A stretch of 64,000 bases of DNA, taken from Algibacter lectus. Lineage in GTDB: Bacteria > Bacteroidota > Bacteroidia > Flavobacteriales > Flavobacteriaceae. A program made the position numbers and the translations under genes. Shown piece by piece: positions 28,567 to 36,241 of the stretch. The stretch lies in assembly GCF_900112395.1 (NCBI RefSeq), contig NZ_FOLN01000003.1, forward strand, positions 310,001 through 374,000. Direction: 5' to 3'. The notes under the pieces were generated by a model. The model was not told the DNA's origin. It ran no database searches and saw nothing but the letters and a program-made list of their open reading frames with translations. Each line of letters begins with the position of its first letter. Positions within the stretch are counted from its first letter, which is position 1.

Positions 28567-29757
28567 TTAAAAGTGTATATCGCATTGTAAGCGATACATT
28601 ATTTTGTTATTCTCGTTGGCGACATCTAAATAACTCAAATCGGTTTGAATTTTTAATTTATGTCCTACAATATATTTAGAAAGCCCAAGCGTGTATTGGT
28701 TTTCGGCGTTTACATTGGTAATGTTTTTGTCTAAGGTTACGTTGGTGTAACGTCCAGAAACTTCCCAGTTACTCTTTAATAAATATCCGGTTTGTAAGTT
28801 TAAAGCATCTCCTACTTGTACAATATCACCTGTTAAAGTACCATCTGAGTTTGTAGCAAATGGGTTATCAGCAGTTCTGTCGGCATATTCGGCCATAAAA
28901 GAGAATCCTTTATATTTAAACATGGCATCCATAAACAATGTTGTAATGTTTGTTTCAAAAAAGCCAGTATCGGTTTCCATATAAGTGCCTTGGTTGCTTC
29001 TTGTTTTTACAGCATTGTTGTTGTAATCGTAACTTACACCTAGCGCTAGTTTTGGAGTTACCTCTCTTTTTAAATCAGAGCCTTTGTAATCGCCATCACC
29101 AGCAAAGTTTCCGAAAGGTAACAACTCTAAACGACCAGTATATTGGTGCCCGCCTAAGTTACCTGTGGTTACGTTTCTACCTTCACCTTGAGCCATAGAG
29201 AATATCTCTCTCACTACAAAGTTTTCATTAATGTTAAAATGATGTCTTAATTGAAACCCAAAATCGCGATCAATATTAAATCGACTGTTTAATAGCGATC
29301 GGTTTACTTGTTGCATATTTGCTGAAGAAATAACGCGTTCTCTGTTTCCGGGAAGTTTAGTCTGTCCGACCCAAAGCTCGAAATTTTCGTGAAAATTCCA
29401 CATTAAAACCGCGTCTAAGATATATCGAGGCGCATTGCTAGTGAATTGAGAAGCACCAGATTGATCTCTGTTAGATAAGCCTAATTCTATTTTGTATTTT
29501 AGTTTAGGACTGTATGCAAAACCGTTAAATTTTAATCTAGAGCGTCTAATTAAGAAGTTAGCGTCGTTTTTTTCACCATCTTCCCAAACTGAAGAAGCCA
29601 GTAGTTGCACGCGTAATCCAACTTTCATTGTCCAAGAGCTGTCTTTACCAACAACGTTGAAAATGCCGTTTCCGAATTTCCCCGTTTTAATTTCTTGCGC
29701 TTGCGCGAAAGCCATAAACCAGAAAACTAGTCCAAACAGGATAAGTTTAAGTTTCAT
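28567..29757 (-). CDS. Phosphate-selective porin (OprO/OprP family)
   Basis: Outer-membrane beta-barrel of 396 residues with a Sec signal (about 1-20, ending FAQAQ). Alternating beta strands, several Arg/Lys-rich turns (FLIRRSRLKFNGFAYSPKLK is the family's N-terminal signature) and a terminal aromatic residue (CDIHF) fit Porin_O_P. It should pass phosphate through the outer membrane. It is the first gene of a porin-PiT-ppnP unit. Its promoter has 11-bp-spaced half-sites shared with three other genes, and its leader is complementary to a putative small RNA just upstream. Confidence 0.9.
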   Translation of the reverse strand: MKLKLILFGLVFWFMAFAQAQEIKTGKFGNGIFNVVGKDSSWTMKVGLRVQLLASSVWEDGEKNDANFLIRRSRLKFNGFAYSPKLKYKIELGLSNRDQSGASQFTSNAPRYILDAVLMWNFHENFELWVGQTKLPGNRERVISSANMQQVNRSLLNSRFNIDRDFGFQLRHHFNINENFVVREIFSMAQGEGRNVTTGNLGGHQYTGRLELLPFGNFAGDGDYKGSDLKREVTPKLALGVSYDYNNNAVKTRSNQGTYMETDTGFFETNITTLFMDAMFKYKGFSFMAEYADRTADNPFATNSDGTLTGDIVQVGDALNLQTGYLLKSNWEVSGRYTNVTLDKNITNVNAENQYTLGLSKYIVGHKLKIQTDLSYLDVANENNKIMYRLQCDIHF

Positions 29758-29782
29758 TATTCAGTATTAGTTTTTGTCACTG

Positions 29783-29827
29783 CAAATAACCAACACCAAT
29801 GTTAACTTAACGTTTCCTTATGATTAA
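29783..29827 (-). promoter_or_regulatory. Pho-like promoter of the porin-PiT operon
   Basis: Minus strand: half-sites TTAATC (29827-29822), GAAACG (29816-29811) and TTAACA (29805-29800), each exactly 11 bp apart, then a -7-like GTTATTTG (29790-29783) followed by CA. No -33 TTG. The register relative to the -7 box equals that of three other promoters at 32597-32652, 35575-35652 and 36242-36319. Confidence 0.6.
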
Positions 29828-29836
29828 TTTTTAAAT

Positions 29837-29940
29837 AAAAAAAGACCGCCTTACGTTAAGGCGGTCTCATTAGAAATCATTATAATGTAGTCGACAAAAA
29901 CTAATAGATTAAATGAATTGCTAATAAACTGTCCGAGGAC
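29837..29940 (-). ncRNA. Candidate small RNA upstream of the phosphate porin
   Basis: A strong terminator (29844-29866 plus T-run) faces left with no gene before it on this strand. A -7-like GATATTTG (minus, 29953-29946) would start a transcript near 29940, giving about 100 nt. The transcript carries TATTAGTTTTTGTC (29906-29893), perfectly complementary to the porin leader at 29778-29765. Alternatively it is the start of a long porin leader with an attenuator. No expression evidence. Confidence 0.35.
29844..29866 (-). terminator. Orphan intrinsic terminator
   Basis: Perfect 10-bp stem GACCGCCTTA/TAAGGCGGTC with a 3-nt loop. On the minus strand it is followed by TTTTTTT. The nearest gene on the right is on the other strand, so the transcript it ends is unannotated. 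Confidence 0.8.
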
Positions 29941-30054
29941 AAGCACAAATATCTCTTATTAAGTTAATTTTAATGTAACCCCAATATTAAGGAATTATTA
30001 ATAATGGGGTTGTAATTTAAAATACTAAAACACTGATTTATAAATAATTACAAG

Positions 30055-30114
30055 TTTAATGTTAATTTAATGTTATGTAATTGTTGTTTAAATGTAAAAT
30101 GTTTTATATATTTG
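30055..30114 (+). promoter_or_regulatory. Promoter with tandem 11-bp repeats before the YwqK-like gene
   Basis: TTTAATGTTAA (30055-30065) is followed directly by TTTAATGTTAT (30066-30076) and a degenerate third copy (30077-30087). Then comes TTG (30084-30086), 20 bp, TATATTTG (30107-30114), a perfect flavobacterial promoter. The 11-bp period recalls the four neighbouring Pho-like promoters, but the register differs by about 3 bp. Confidence 0.6.
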
Positions 30115-30146
30115 TGTAGGACGTATTAACAATAACCCCATATAAA

Positions 30147-30461
30147 ATGAAAAATATATTAATTATTGCAATAGCATTGTTTACATCAATCACTTTTGCT
30201 CAAAAAGAAAAATCGTTAACTTTAAATAAAGAAACTAACCAAATAGATGCTATTTATTATCATGATAATGGTGAGGTAAGCCAAACGGGTGCCTTTACTG
30301 CTGATGGTAAATTAGATGGTAAATGGATTAGCTTTGATGAAGCTGGAGAGAAAACTACTGTAGCTTATTACAAAGAAGGTAAAAAAGTTGGTAAATGGAT
30401 TCACTTTATAGACGGAAATAAAAAAGTAGTGAACTACGAAAATAATGTAGCTTCATTATAA
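30147..30461 (+). CDS. Small exported YwqK/MORN-2-repeat protein
   Basis: 104-residue protein with a Sec signal (MKNILIIAIALFTSITFAQ). The rest holds two or three MORN_2/YwqK-like repeats, recognised by YYHDNGEVSQTGAF, LDGKWISFDEAGEK and KVGKWIHFIDGNKK. Such repeats are common in exported Bacteroidota proteins of unknown function; the database label 'toxin-antitoxin YwqK' should not be taken as function. It diverges from the porin-PiT operon and has tandem 11-bp repeats before its promoter, so it may belong to the same response. Confidence 0.8.
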   Translation: MKNILIIAIALFTSITFAQKEKSLTLNKETNQIDAIYYHDNGEVSQTGAFTADGKLDGKWISFDEAGEKTTVAYYKEGKKVGKWIHFIDGNKKVVNYENNVASL

Positions 30462-30485
30462 TTTATTATAGTAAAGTATAAAACA

Positions 30486-30515
30486 AAAAAAGCATCCTAA
30501 TTAGGATGCTTTTTT
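30486..30515. terminator. Bidirectional terminator, perfect palindrome
   Basis: AAAAAAGCATCCTAA/TTAGGATGCTTTTTT, 15-bp arms with no spacer, between the convergent YwqK-like and lipoprotein genes. Confidence 0.9.
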
Positions 30516-30534
30516 ATTATATGTTGTTTACCTT

Positions 30535-32550
30535 TTATAGGCTAGCATTTTTCCAAGTCCAAGTAGAGATGTCTACTTGAGTTCCTGTGTTGTATGCGTC
30601 TGTTGTTGTTGCAGCAGCACCTTCGATAATTACGTTAGCTAATGGACCATCATCTTTCATGTCGATGTTAGTATCATATCCGCTTAAGTAAAGGTCTGTA
30701 ATAGTTGCACCAGAAGTCTTTTTGAATTGTAAAGCAGTTCCTCCTACAGTAGAAATAGCAGTAACATTTACAAATTTAGGATTTCCGTTATCTTTATCAC
30801 CTTCAAAAGCTGTAGAGAATCCTTCAACAGTATTAGAAATATATGTGTTTGTTACAGTTCCGTTCCATCCTTCAGTCCAATCAACAGCATCATCACTATT
30901 GTTTTCTAAGTAGATGTTAGTTACAGAAACAGTACCACCAAAGAACTCAATACCATCATCATCACCGTTAATTACAGAGATGTTTTCTAAAGTAGTTTCT
31001 GTACCCACAGCGTATAACGAAACACCATTGTATTGAGACTCCGAGTTAATTTGTGCTCCAGTTCCTTTAAGAACTAAATAAGTTACAGAACCAGAGTTAT
31101 CAGCATCATTAGTTCCACCGTAAATAAATCCACCAACTTCGGCAGTTGCATCAACACCAGCAGTAGTTGTTGCATTACCACAAATTGTTAAACCTCCCCA
31201 ATCTCCAGGACTTGCAGATGCAGAAGAAATAACAACAGGATTAGTAGCTGTACCTTGGATGTCTATTTGTCCACCTTGTAATACAGCGATGTAAACTCCT
31301 GTTCCGCCATCTCTAGCAGTAATTTTTGTTCCAGCAGGAATTGTTAATTTTCCACCATCTTGAACGATGTAAGAAGAGTTAAGTACGTAAGCTATAGAAG
31401 CATCTAAAGTTACATCACCAGTTACAGCACCTTGAAGTAAACTGCTTTCAAAAGAAATATCTGTATCAACCCAATCAAAATCAGAAAGATCAACAGTAGC
31501 TACTACAGAAGTATTTAATGCAAATGTGTAAACACTTTCGTCTACATCCGTAGTACTTGCATCATCTTCTACCATAGCAACAGGTGTATATCCGTCTGAG
31601 AAAATTACGTTTGAAGTTGCACCACCATCTTTCATGTCTAAATCAACATCATAACCAACTAAAGAAAGACCATCAATTGTACCTCCAGAAGTTTTCTTGA
31701 ATTGTAATGCAGTACCACCAACAGTTGATACAGCTGTGATGTTATTAAATTGAGGGTTACCGTTATCTTTATCACCTTCAAAAACTGTAGAGAATCCTTC
31801 AACAGTATTAGAGATGTAAGCATTAGTAATGCTACCGTTCCAACCTTCAGTCCAGTCGATAGAATCATCACTGTTGTTCTCTAAGTATAAGTTACTTACT
31901 TCAACAGTTCCACCAAAGAACTCAACACCGTCATCATCACCATTAATAACGGCAATGTTATCTACTAATGTTCCAGATCCAACAGCGTAAAAAGAAACAC
32001 CATTGTATTGAGATTCTGAGTTAATTTGAGCACCAGTACCAGAAATTTGTAAATATCTAATTATACCAGAACTATCAGAATCATCAGTACCACCATAAAT
32101 AAATCCACCAACTTCAGCAGTAGCATCTACGCCAGCAGTAGTTGTTGCTTTACCACATAATGTTAATCCGCCCCAATCACCTGGGTTACCATCTGCAGAA
32201 GACATAATTACAGGGTTTCCAGCAGATCCGTTAATGTTTATTGTTCCTCCCATTAATGTTGCGATGTAAACATCTGTACCACCATTATCAGCAAGAATTT
32301 TTGTTCCAGCAGGGATATTTAATGTTGCACCATCGTCGATAATAAATTGCCCAGTTAAGCTATACGTTGTAGTTGAAGATAATGTGTAATCTTCAGTTAA
32401 GGTACCGTTTAAAATACCTGCGTCTAGGTTCTCCATAACTTCTGTTGTACCGCCAGTTATTGGTTCTGGATCGTCAGAATCACAACTCGTTAAAGTAATA
32501 GCACCAAAGGCCATTGAGATACTAAGTAGTTTTACAAATAAATTTTTCAT
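30535..32550 (-). CDS. Surface lipoprotein of two near-identical halves, probable beta-helix
   Basis: 671 residues from the ATG at 32550; a TTG four codons upstream is ignored because the lipoprotein signal MKNLFVKLLSISMAFGAITL with lipobox LTSC begins here. The mature protein is two copies of a domain of about 300 residues (about 40-335 and 365-660). Both copies hold AEVGGFIYGGT, GAQINSESQYNGVS, INGDDDG and EGFSTxFEGDKDNGNP nearly unchanged. Gly/Asp/Asn-rich short strands and PGDWGGLT-like turns suggest a right-handed parallel beta-helix. The asparto-rich loops could bind Ca2+ (inference). It lies after a TonB receptor, in the place a SusD-like protein would take, with its own Pho-like promoter. 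Confidence 0.75.
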   Translation of the reverse strand: MKNLFVKLLSISMAFGAITLTSCDSDDPEPITGGTTEVMENLDAGILNGTLTEDYTLSSTTTYSLTGQFIIDDGATLNIPAGTKILADNGGTDVYIATLMGGTININGSAGNPVIMSSADGNPGDWGGLTLCGKATTTAGVDATAEVGGFIYGGTDDSDSSGIIRYLQISGTGAQINSESQYNGVSFYAVGSGTLVDNIAVINGDDDGVEFFGGTVEVSNLYLENNSDDSIDWTEGWNGSITNAYISNTVEGFSTVFEGDKDNGNPQFNNITAVSTVGGTALQFKKTSGGTIDGLSLVGYDVDLDMKDGGATSNVIFSDGYTPVAMVEDDASTTDVDESVYTFALNTSVVATVDLSDFDWVDTDISFESSLLQGAVTGDVTLDASIAYVLNSSYIVQDGGKLTIPAGTKITARDGGTGVYIAVLQGGQIDIQGTATNPVVISSASASPGDWGGLTICGNATTTAGVDATAEVGGFIYGGTNDADNSGSVTYLVLKGTGAQINSESQYNGVSLYAVGTETTLENISVINGDDDGIEFFGGTVSVTNIYLENNSDDAVDWTEGWNGTVTNTYISNTVEGFSTAFEGDKDNGNPKFVNVTAISTVGGTALQFKKTSGATITDLYLSGYDTNIDMKDDGPLANVIIEGAAATTTDAYNTGTQVDISTWTWKNASL

Positions 32551-32596
32551 TTTTATTTTCAATTTAAATTTTGGTTTATTGTGTATGTTTATTCTG

Positions 32597-32652
32597 CAAA
32601 TTAAGTGGATTTATGTTGCTTACTGTTTAATTAAATATTAAGCATAAGTTAC
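32597..32652 (-). promoter_or_regulatory. Pho-like promoter of the duplicated lipoprotein
   Basis: Minus strand: GTAACT (32652-32647), TTAATA (32641-32636), TTAAAC (32630-32625) and GCAACA (32619-32614) at exact 11-bp steps, then TTAATTTG (32604-32597) followed by CA. No -33 TTG. Same register as the promoters before the TonB receptor and the free domain protein. Confidence 0.6.
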
Positions 32653-32726
32653 CTTTAACTCGCTAAATATGTACTTATGTTAAGCGAGTGTTAATAGTTA
32701 ATTGTAACTTAAGATGAGTGTATAAA

Positions 32727-32763
32727 CAAACAAACCTCAATACTATGTATTGAGGTTTGTTTT
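32727..32763 (-). terminator. Terminator after the TonB receptor gene
   Basis: 16-bp stem containing ACAAACCTCAATA/TATTGAGGTTTGT, loop of 5 nt, T-rich on the minus-strand 3' side. Confidence 0.8.
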
Positions 32764-32809
32764 GGGATTTTAAACCTTTTAAGCGGTTTAAATATAGTCT
32801 TGATTATAA

Positions 32810-35548
32810 TTAAAAATCGTATTTTAAACTTAAGTTTAATTGTGCGCCTTTTTTATAAGAAAGCACCACTTCGTCAGTTTCAACACCTGTATTAATATTT
32901 CTTACTAATTGTGTTTGTTGAATGTCTGGGTTTAGTAAGTTTCTACCAACTAATTTAATTTGTAACTTTTCAGTTAGCATTTTGCTTACAACAAAATCTA
33001 GAGTGAAAAATCCTTTTTCAATAATTTCATCATTATAAAGTACAGCACTATTACTAAAATCTTCTGGCGATCCTAAAGCGAATACTTTATCTGAAGAGTA
33101 GTTTCCGGTTAATGTAGCGTTAAACTCTTTTTCAGTTTTACTGTTATAGCTTAAAGAACTGTTTAAGATTAAGTCTGAAGCACCTTGTAAATCAGATTCT
33201 GTGATGCCTTTGTATTGAAAATCTTCTAATAAATCTTGATTAAACCACATTTTAGTAATGTTGGTGTTAAAATCTAAAAGGCTTTCTTCATCTTCATTTT
33301 TAAGAAGTTCAATTCTAGTTTCAAATTCAAAACCAAAAATATTAGCGTTATCTCCTGTGTTCGCATATTCAAATATACCTGAAGAACCTCTAGTTTGTGC
33401 TAAGTTAATTGGGTTTTTAATGTCTTTATAAAATGCTGTAGCAGAAATTAATTGTCCTTTTGAAGGGAAAAATTCATATTTGAAATCAACATTAAAAACA
33501 TCCGATTTTTCTAAATCTGGATCACCTCTTGTTACACGACCTGTTGGCGATACATATTCGAAAGGTGCAAGTTCTTTAAACTCTGGTAAGGTTTGCGTTA
33601 AACTAGAAGCAAAACGAACGGAGTGCTTATCATTTAAAGTGTATTTTAAGTTTAAACTTGGGTATAATTTAGAATATTCTTTTTTAATAGAACCAACACG
33701 ACCAACATAGTTAGCTACGTCCCAAAGTACGTTAATTTCATCACGCTCAAAACGTACACCACCATTACCAGATAATTTTTGTCCTAAGTGGAAATCTAAA
33801 TTAGCATAACCAGCCATAGCGTTTAAATCGGCATCGTATCTATCGGCTTCTCTTTCTCTTAAAACTAAGCCGTTTTCGAAATTTTCTGTAGTAAATGTTT
33901 CAGAAAACTGATCTACAGACGGTACTTGAAAACCTCTTGCTCTAACGCCAATAAATAATGAGCTAAATACTCTGTCTTTTTGACGGAAGTTAGCTCCGAA
34001 GTTTAGTTTAAATGGGTGATTATCATCTTCATCTAACGTTCCAAAAGAAATGGCGTCGTTAATATAGGCATTGTATTCAGTATCTTCAATTTTTTGACTA
34101 GACTTTCTTTGTTGAAAATCTCCAACGTGAGCATATTGCACGGTGTTTTCATCTAAAATATTAGCTTCATTTCTAACTCTGTTAGGTTCTTGTGCTAACA
34201 CATAGTTGTAACCAGCAGCCCAAGTTAGTTTGTTGTTTTCTTTAATTTGGTGAGAACCTTCAATTTGATTTACTAATAAAATAGTTTGTTTAAAGTTTTG
34301 GTCTCTTACAAAAGCACCATCTTCTTGTGGATCTTGATCAAAAACATAACCTTCACCATTTCTACCTTGCTCGTAAACATTATCGTTACTTGTATTAACA
34401 GATAAGCTACTAATTTTAAGCCTGTGGTCATCATTTAGTTTTAATCCTAAATTAACATAACCTGTTGTGTTTGTTTTAGTAGTAAACGATTCGGTGTCTG
34501 TAAATTCATTATCTAAGATGTTCGATCTGTAACTTCTAAAAAGACCTTCTTGGTATTCTGAAGATTTAGAGTGAGAACCCGCAACAAATACTTTAAGTTC
34601 TTTTCCAAATACTTCAAATTTTTGACCACCAGAAAGTGAAACGCCATAATTCCCAGTACTTTTTTGTTTAAGTGGATCCCAACTTTGTCTTGTAATTAAA
34701 TCTACAAGTGCGTATTCTTTTTTATGAAACCCTAAAGTCGCATCTTCTGTGGCAACACTTCTTTTAAAACCGCCGTCTAAACCTAATACATTGGTGTTGT
34801 AACCAGAGCTTAAACTAACAGATGCTCCTTTTTTAGAATAGCCTTTTGAAGTAATATCAACATTACCCGAAGTTTGGTCTGCGTAGCTAGACGTAGAATA
34901 TGTTTTGCTGATTCCAACATTTTCAATAATGTTAGTTGAAAACAAGTTAAGGTTAATGTTTTTGTTGTTTACATCATCAGAAGGTATTGGTAAACCGTTC
35001 ATGGTTGTAGAAAGGTATCTATCTCCTAAACCTCTAATGTAAATATCTCCAGAACCTTCACTTTTAGAAACTCCTGCTATTTTAGTAGTTGCAACAGCGG
35101 CATCAGAAACACCAATTTTAGATAAACGTTCTGCTCCAATACTTTCTTTTATTACAACGGCTTTTTTCTGTTCTAATAAAAGCGCTGTTTCACTTGCTCT
35201 TCGGGTTGTAGTTGTGATAACAACCTCGTCTAAAGAGGCAGCACTTGCACTCATTACTACATCAAGTTTTAGTTCTTGTCCGGCAACTACAGTAACAGGT
35301 ATTTCTTGAGTTTGGTACCCAACAAAACTTACTATTAATATATAGTCTTTGGCTTCTAGATTGTTTAAAGCGTAAGAACCATCGAAGTCCGATGTTGTAC
35401 CTGTTGTTGTACCTTTAATAATTACATTGGCAAATGCTAAAGGTTCGTTGTTGTACTCTTTATCTGTTAGTTTTCCTACTATAGATCCTGTCTGAGCAAA
35501 AGAAAACGCAGTTATTAAAAGCGTAAGTACTAGTATTAATTTTTTCAT
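32810..35548 (-). CDS. TonB-dependent outer-membrane receptor with carboxypeptidase-like N-terminal domain
   Basis: 912-residue active transporter of the outer membrane. Signal peptide about 1-18 (ending FSFAQ), CarboxypepD_reg-like domain about 22-105 (GTTSDFDGSYALNNLEAKDY, LIVSFVGYQTQEIPV), plug about 125-235 (SDAAVATTKIAGVSKSEGSGD, YIRGLGDRYLSTTMNG), then a 22-strand barrel ending in LNLSLKYDF. The plug and spacing are unlike SusC, so a SusD partner is not expected. A lipoprotein of two repeated halves follows. A Pho-like promoter precedes it, so it may import a phosphorus-containing ligand (inference). Ligand unknown. Confidence 0.92.
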   Translation of the reverse strand: MKKLILVLTLLITAFSFAQTGSIVGKLTDKEYNNEPLAFANVIIKGTTTGTTSDFDGSYALNNLEAKDYILIVSFVGYQTQEIPVTVVAGQELKLDVVMSASAASLDEVVITTTTRRASETALLLEQKKAVVIKESIGAERLSKIGVSDAAVATTKIAGVSKSEGSGDIYIRGLGDRYLSTTMNGLPIPSDDVNNKNINLNLFSTNIIENVGISKTYSTSSYADQTSGNVDITSKGYSKKGASVSLSSGYNTNVLGLDGGFKRSVATEDATLGFHKKEYALVDLITRQSWDPLKQKSTGNYGVSLSGGQKFEVFGKELKVFVAGSHSKSSEYQEGLFRSYRSNILDNEFTDTESFTTKTNTTGYVNLGLKLNDDHRLKISSLSVNTSNDNVYEQGRNGEGYVFDQDPQEDGAFVRDQNFKQTILLVNQIEGSHQIKENNKLTWAAGYNYVLAQEPNRVRNEANILDENTVQYAHVGDFQQRKSSQKIEDTEYNAYINDAISFGTLDEDDNHPFKLNFGANFRQKDRVFSSLFIGVRARGFQVPSVDQFSETFTTENFENGLVLREREADRYDADLNAMAGYANLDFHLGQKLSGNGGVRFERDEINVLWDVANYVGRVGSIKKEYSKLYPSLNLKYTLNDKHSVRFASSLTQTLPEFKELAPFEYVSPTGRVTRGDPDLEKSDVFNVDFKYEFFPSKGQLISATAFYKDIKNPINLAQTRGSSGIFEYANTGDNANIFGFEFETRIELLKNEDEESLLDFNTNITKMWFNQDLLEDFQYKGITESDLQGASDLILNSSLSYNSKTEKEFNATLTGNYSSDKVFALGSPEDFSNSAVLYNDEIIEKGFFTLDFVVSKMLTEKLQIKLVGRNLLNPDIQQTQLVRNINTGVETDEVVLSYKKGAQLNLSLKYDF

Positions 35549-35574
35549 TATTATAATCTATTTTTTTGTCGTTG

Positions 35575-35652
35575 CAAAGAAACCAACGGTTTAAAAACTA
35601 AACGTTACCTGCGGATTAAATAACTGTAATAAAAGTGTTAGATAAATGTTAA
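35575..35652 (-). promoter_or_regulatory. Pho-like promoter of the TonB receptor gene
   Basis: Minus strand, exact 11-bp steps: TTAACA (35652-35647), CTAACA (35641-35636), ATTACA (35630-35625), TTAATC (35619-35614), GTAACG (35608-35603). The -7-like TTTCTTTG (35582-35575) is followed by CA. No -33 TTG. Register identical to the promoter at 36242-36319, with no gap. Confidence 0.7.
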
Positions 35653-35762
35653 TTGAAAAGCTGTATTCTTTAATATCGTTTACATTCAGTTAACATTAAA
35701 AAACATGTTTATAAAGAGAGGTGTAATATTCGTCGCGTTTGTTGATTTAGATTTATCCATAA

Positions 35763-35797
35763 AAAAAACAGCCTCCGTTAAACGAAGGCTGTTTTTT
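35763..35797 (-). terminator. Terminator after the free carboxypeptidase-like domain gene
   Basis: AAAAAACAGCC and GGCTGTTTTTT pair around a short inner stem with one mismatch. T-run on the minus-strand side, 23 bp after the stop at 35820. Confidence 0.85.
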
Positions 35798-35819
35798 GAA
35801 TATAGTGAATAAAACGGTT

Positions 35820-36212
35820 TTAGTTACTAGCAGTAGTAATTGTAGCCGTTTCATTTTTGTCCGAGCTTGCTAAGGTTAGCATTAAAGCATCTAAAGATAA
35901 AGTATTAGCTCCTAAAGATTCTTTAATTTGCGTGGTGTGGTTAGCGGCGACTTTAACTTCTATAGTTTTAGTTTCGTAACCTACAAAACTTAGTGATACG
36001 GTATATGTACCAGGGTTTAACCCTTTAAGTGTAAAATTACCTTCTTGATCTGATATTGTTTTATCTCCAGTTTCTTTAATAGATACATGAGCCATTTCTA
36101 GAGGTGTATTGTTAGCCTCTAAGTCTAGCACGTTACCTTTAATAGTTGCACCATCTTGAGCAAACATAATGGCCGATGATAAAAAAGCGAATATTAAAAA
36201 AATATGTTTCAT
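35820..36212 (-). CDS. Free-standing carboxypeptidase-like regulatory domain protein
   Basis: 130-residue exported protein: signal peptide (about 1-18, ending IMFAQ), then one CarboxypepD_reg-like beta-sandwich (about 22-105; TISDQEGNFTLKGLNPGTYTVSLSFVGYETKTIEV), then a Ser/Thr/Ala-rich tail. It resembles the N-terminal extension of the TonB receptor next door but has no plug or barrel. Its stop is clean and it has its own terminator and promoter, so it looks like a real short gene and not a decayed receptor. The promoter has the longest Pho-like array of the region. Role unknown; it might compete with or help the receptor's own domain. Confidence 0.75.
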   Translation of the reverse strand: MKHIFLIFAFLSSAIMFAQDGATIKGNVLDLEANNTPLEMAHVSIKETGDKTISDQEGNFTLKGLNPGTYTVSLSFVGYETKTIEVKVAANHTTQIKESLGANTLSLDALMLTLASSDKNETATITTASN

Positions 36213-36241
36213 TAATTTTTAGATAAAAATATTTTGCTCTG

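Larger units (their letters stand above)
29758..30146. other. Divergent regulatory region between porin and YwqK-like gene
   Basis: 389 bp holding, from left to right: a 14-bp inverted-repeat arm (29765-29778), the porin promoter, the orphan terminator, the second arm (29893-29906), the candidate small RNA start, and the tandem repeats and promoter of the gene at 30147. Described separately. Confidence 0.6.

Noticed and set aside
29765-29906. Miniature inverted-repeat transposable element with 14-bp ends
   Set aside because: No target-site duplication is seen outside the arms (left ...TTCAG, right GATTA...), and one arm lies exactly in the porin leader; an RNA-pairing role fits better.
30147-30461. 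Antitoxin of a toxin-antitoxin pair, suggested by the YwqK-type repeats
   Set aside because: The protein has a Sec signal and no partner toxin gene is adjacent; the name is a database label and not evidence.
30535-32550. Tandem DNA repeats that might be a CRISPR or phase-variable array
   Set aside because: The repetition is one long duplicated coding domain, not short repeats with spacers.
35820-36212. Pseudogene remnant of a TonB receptor
   Set aside because: A clean stop, terminator, promoter array and signal peptide argue for an intact short gene; no barrel remnants follow it.
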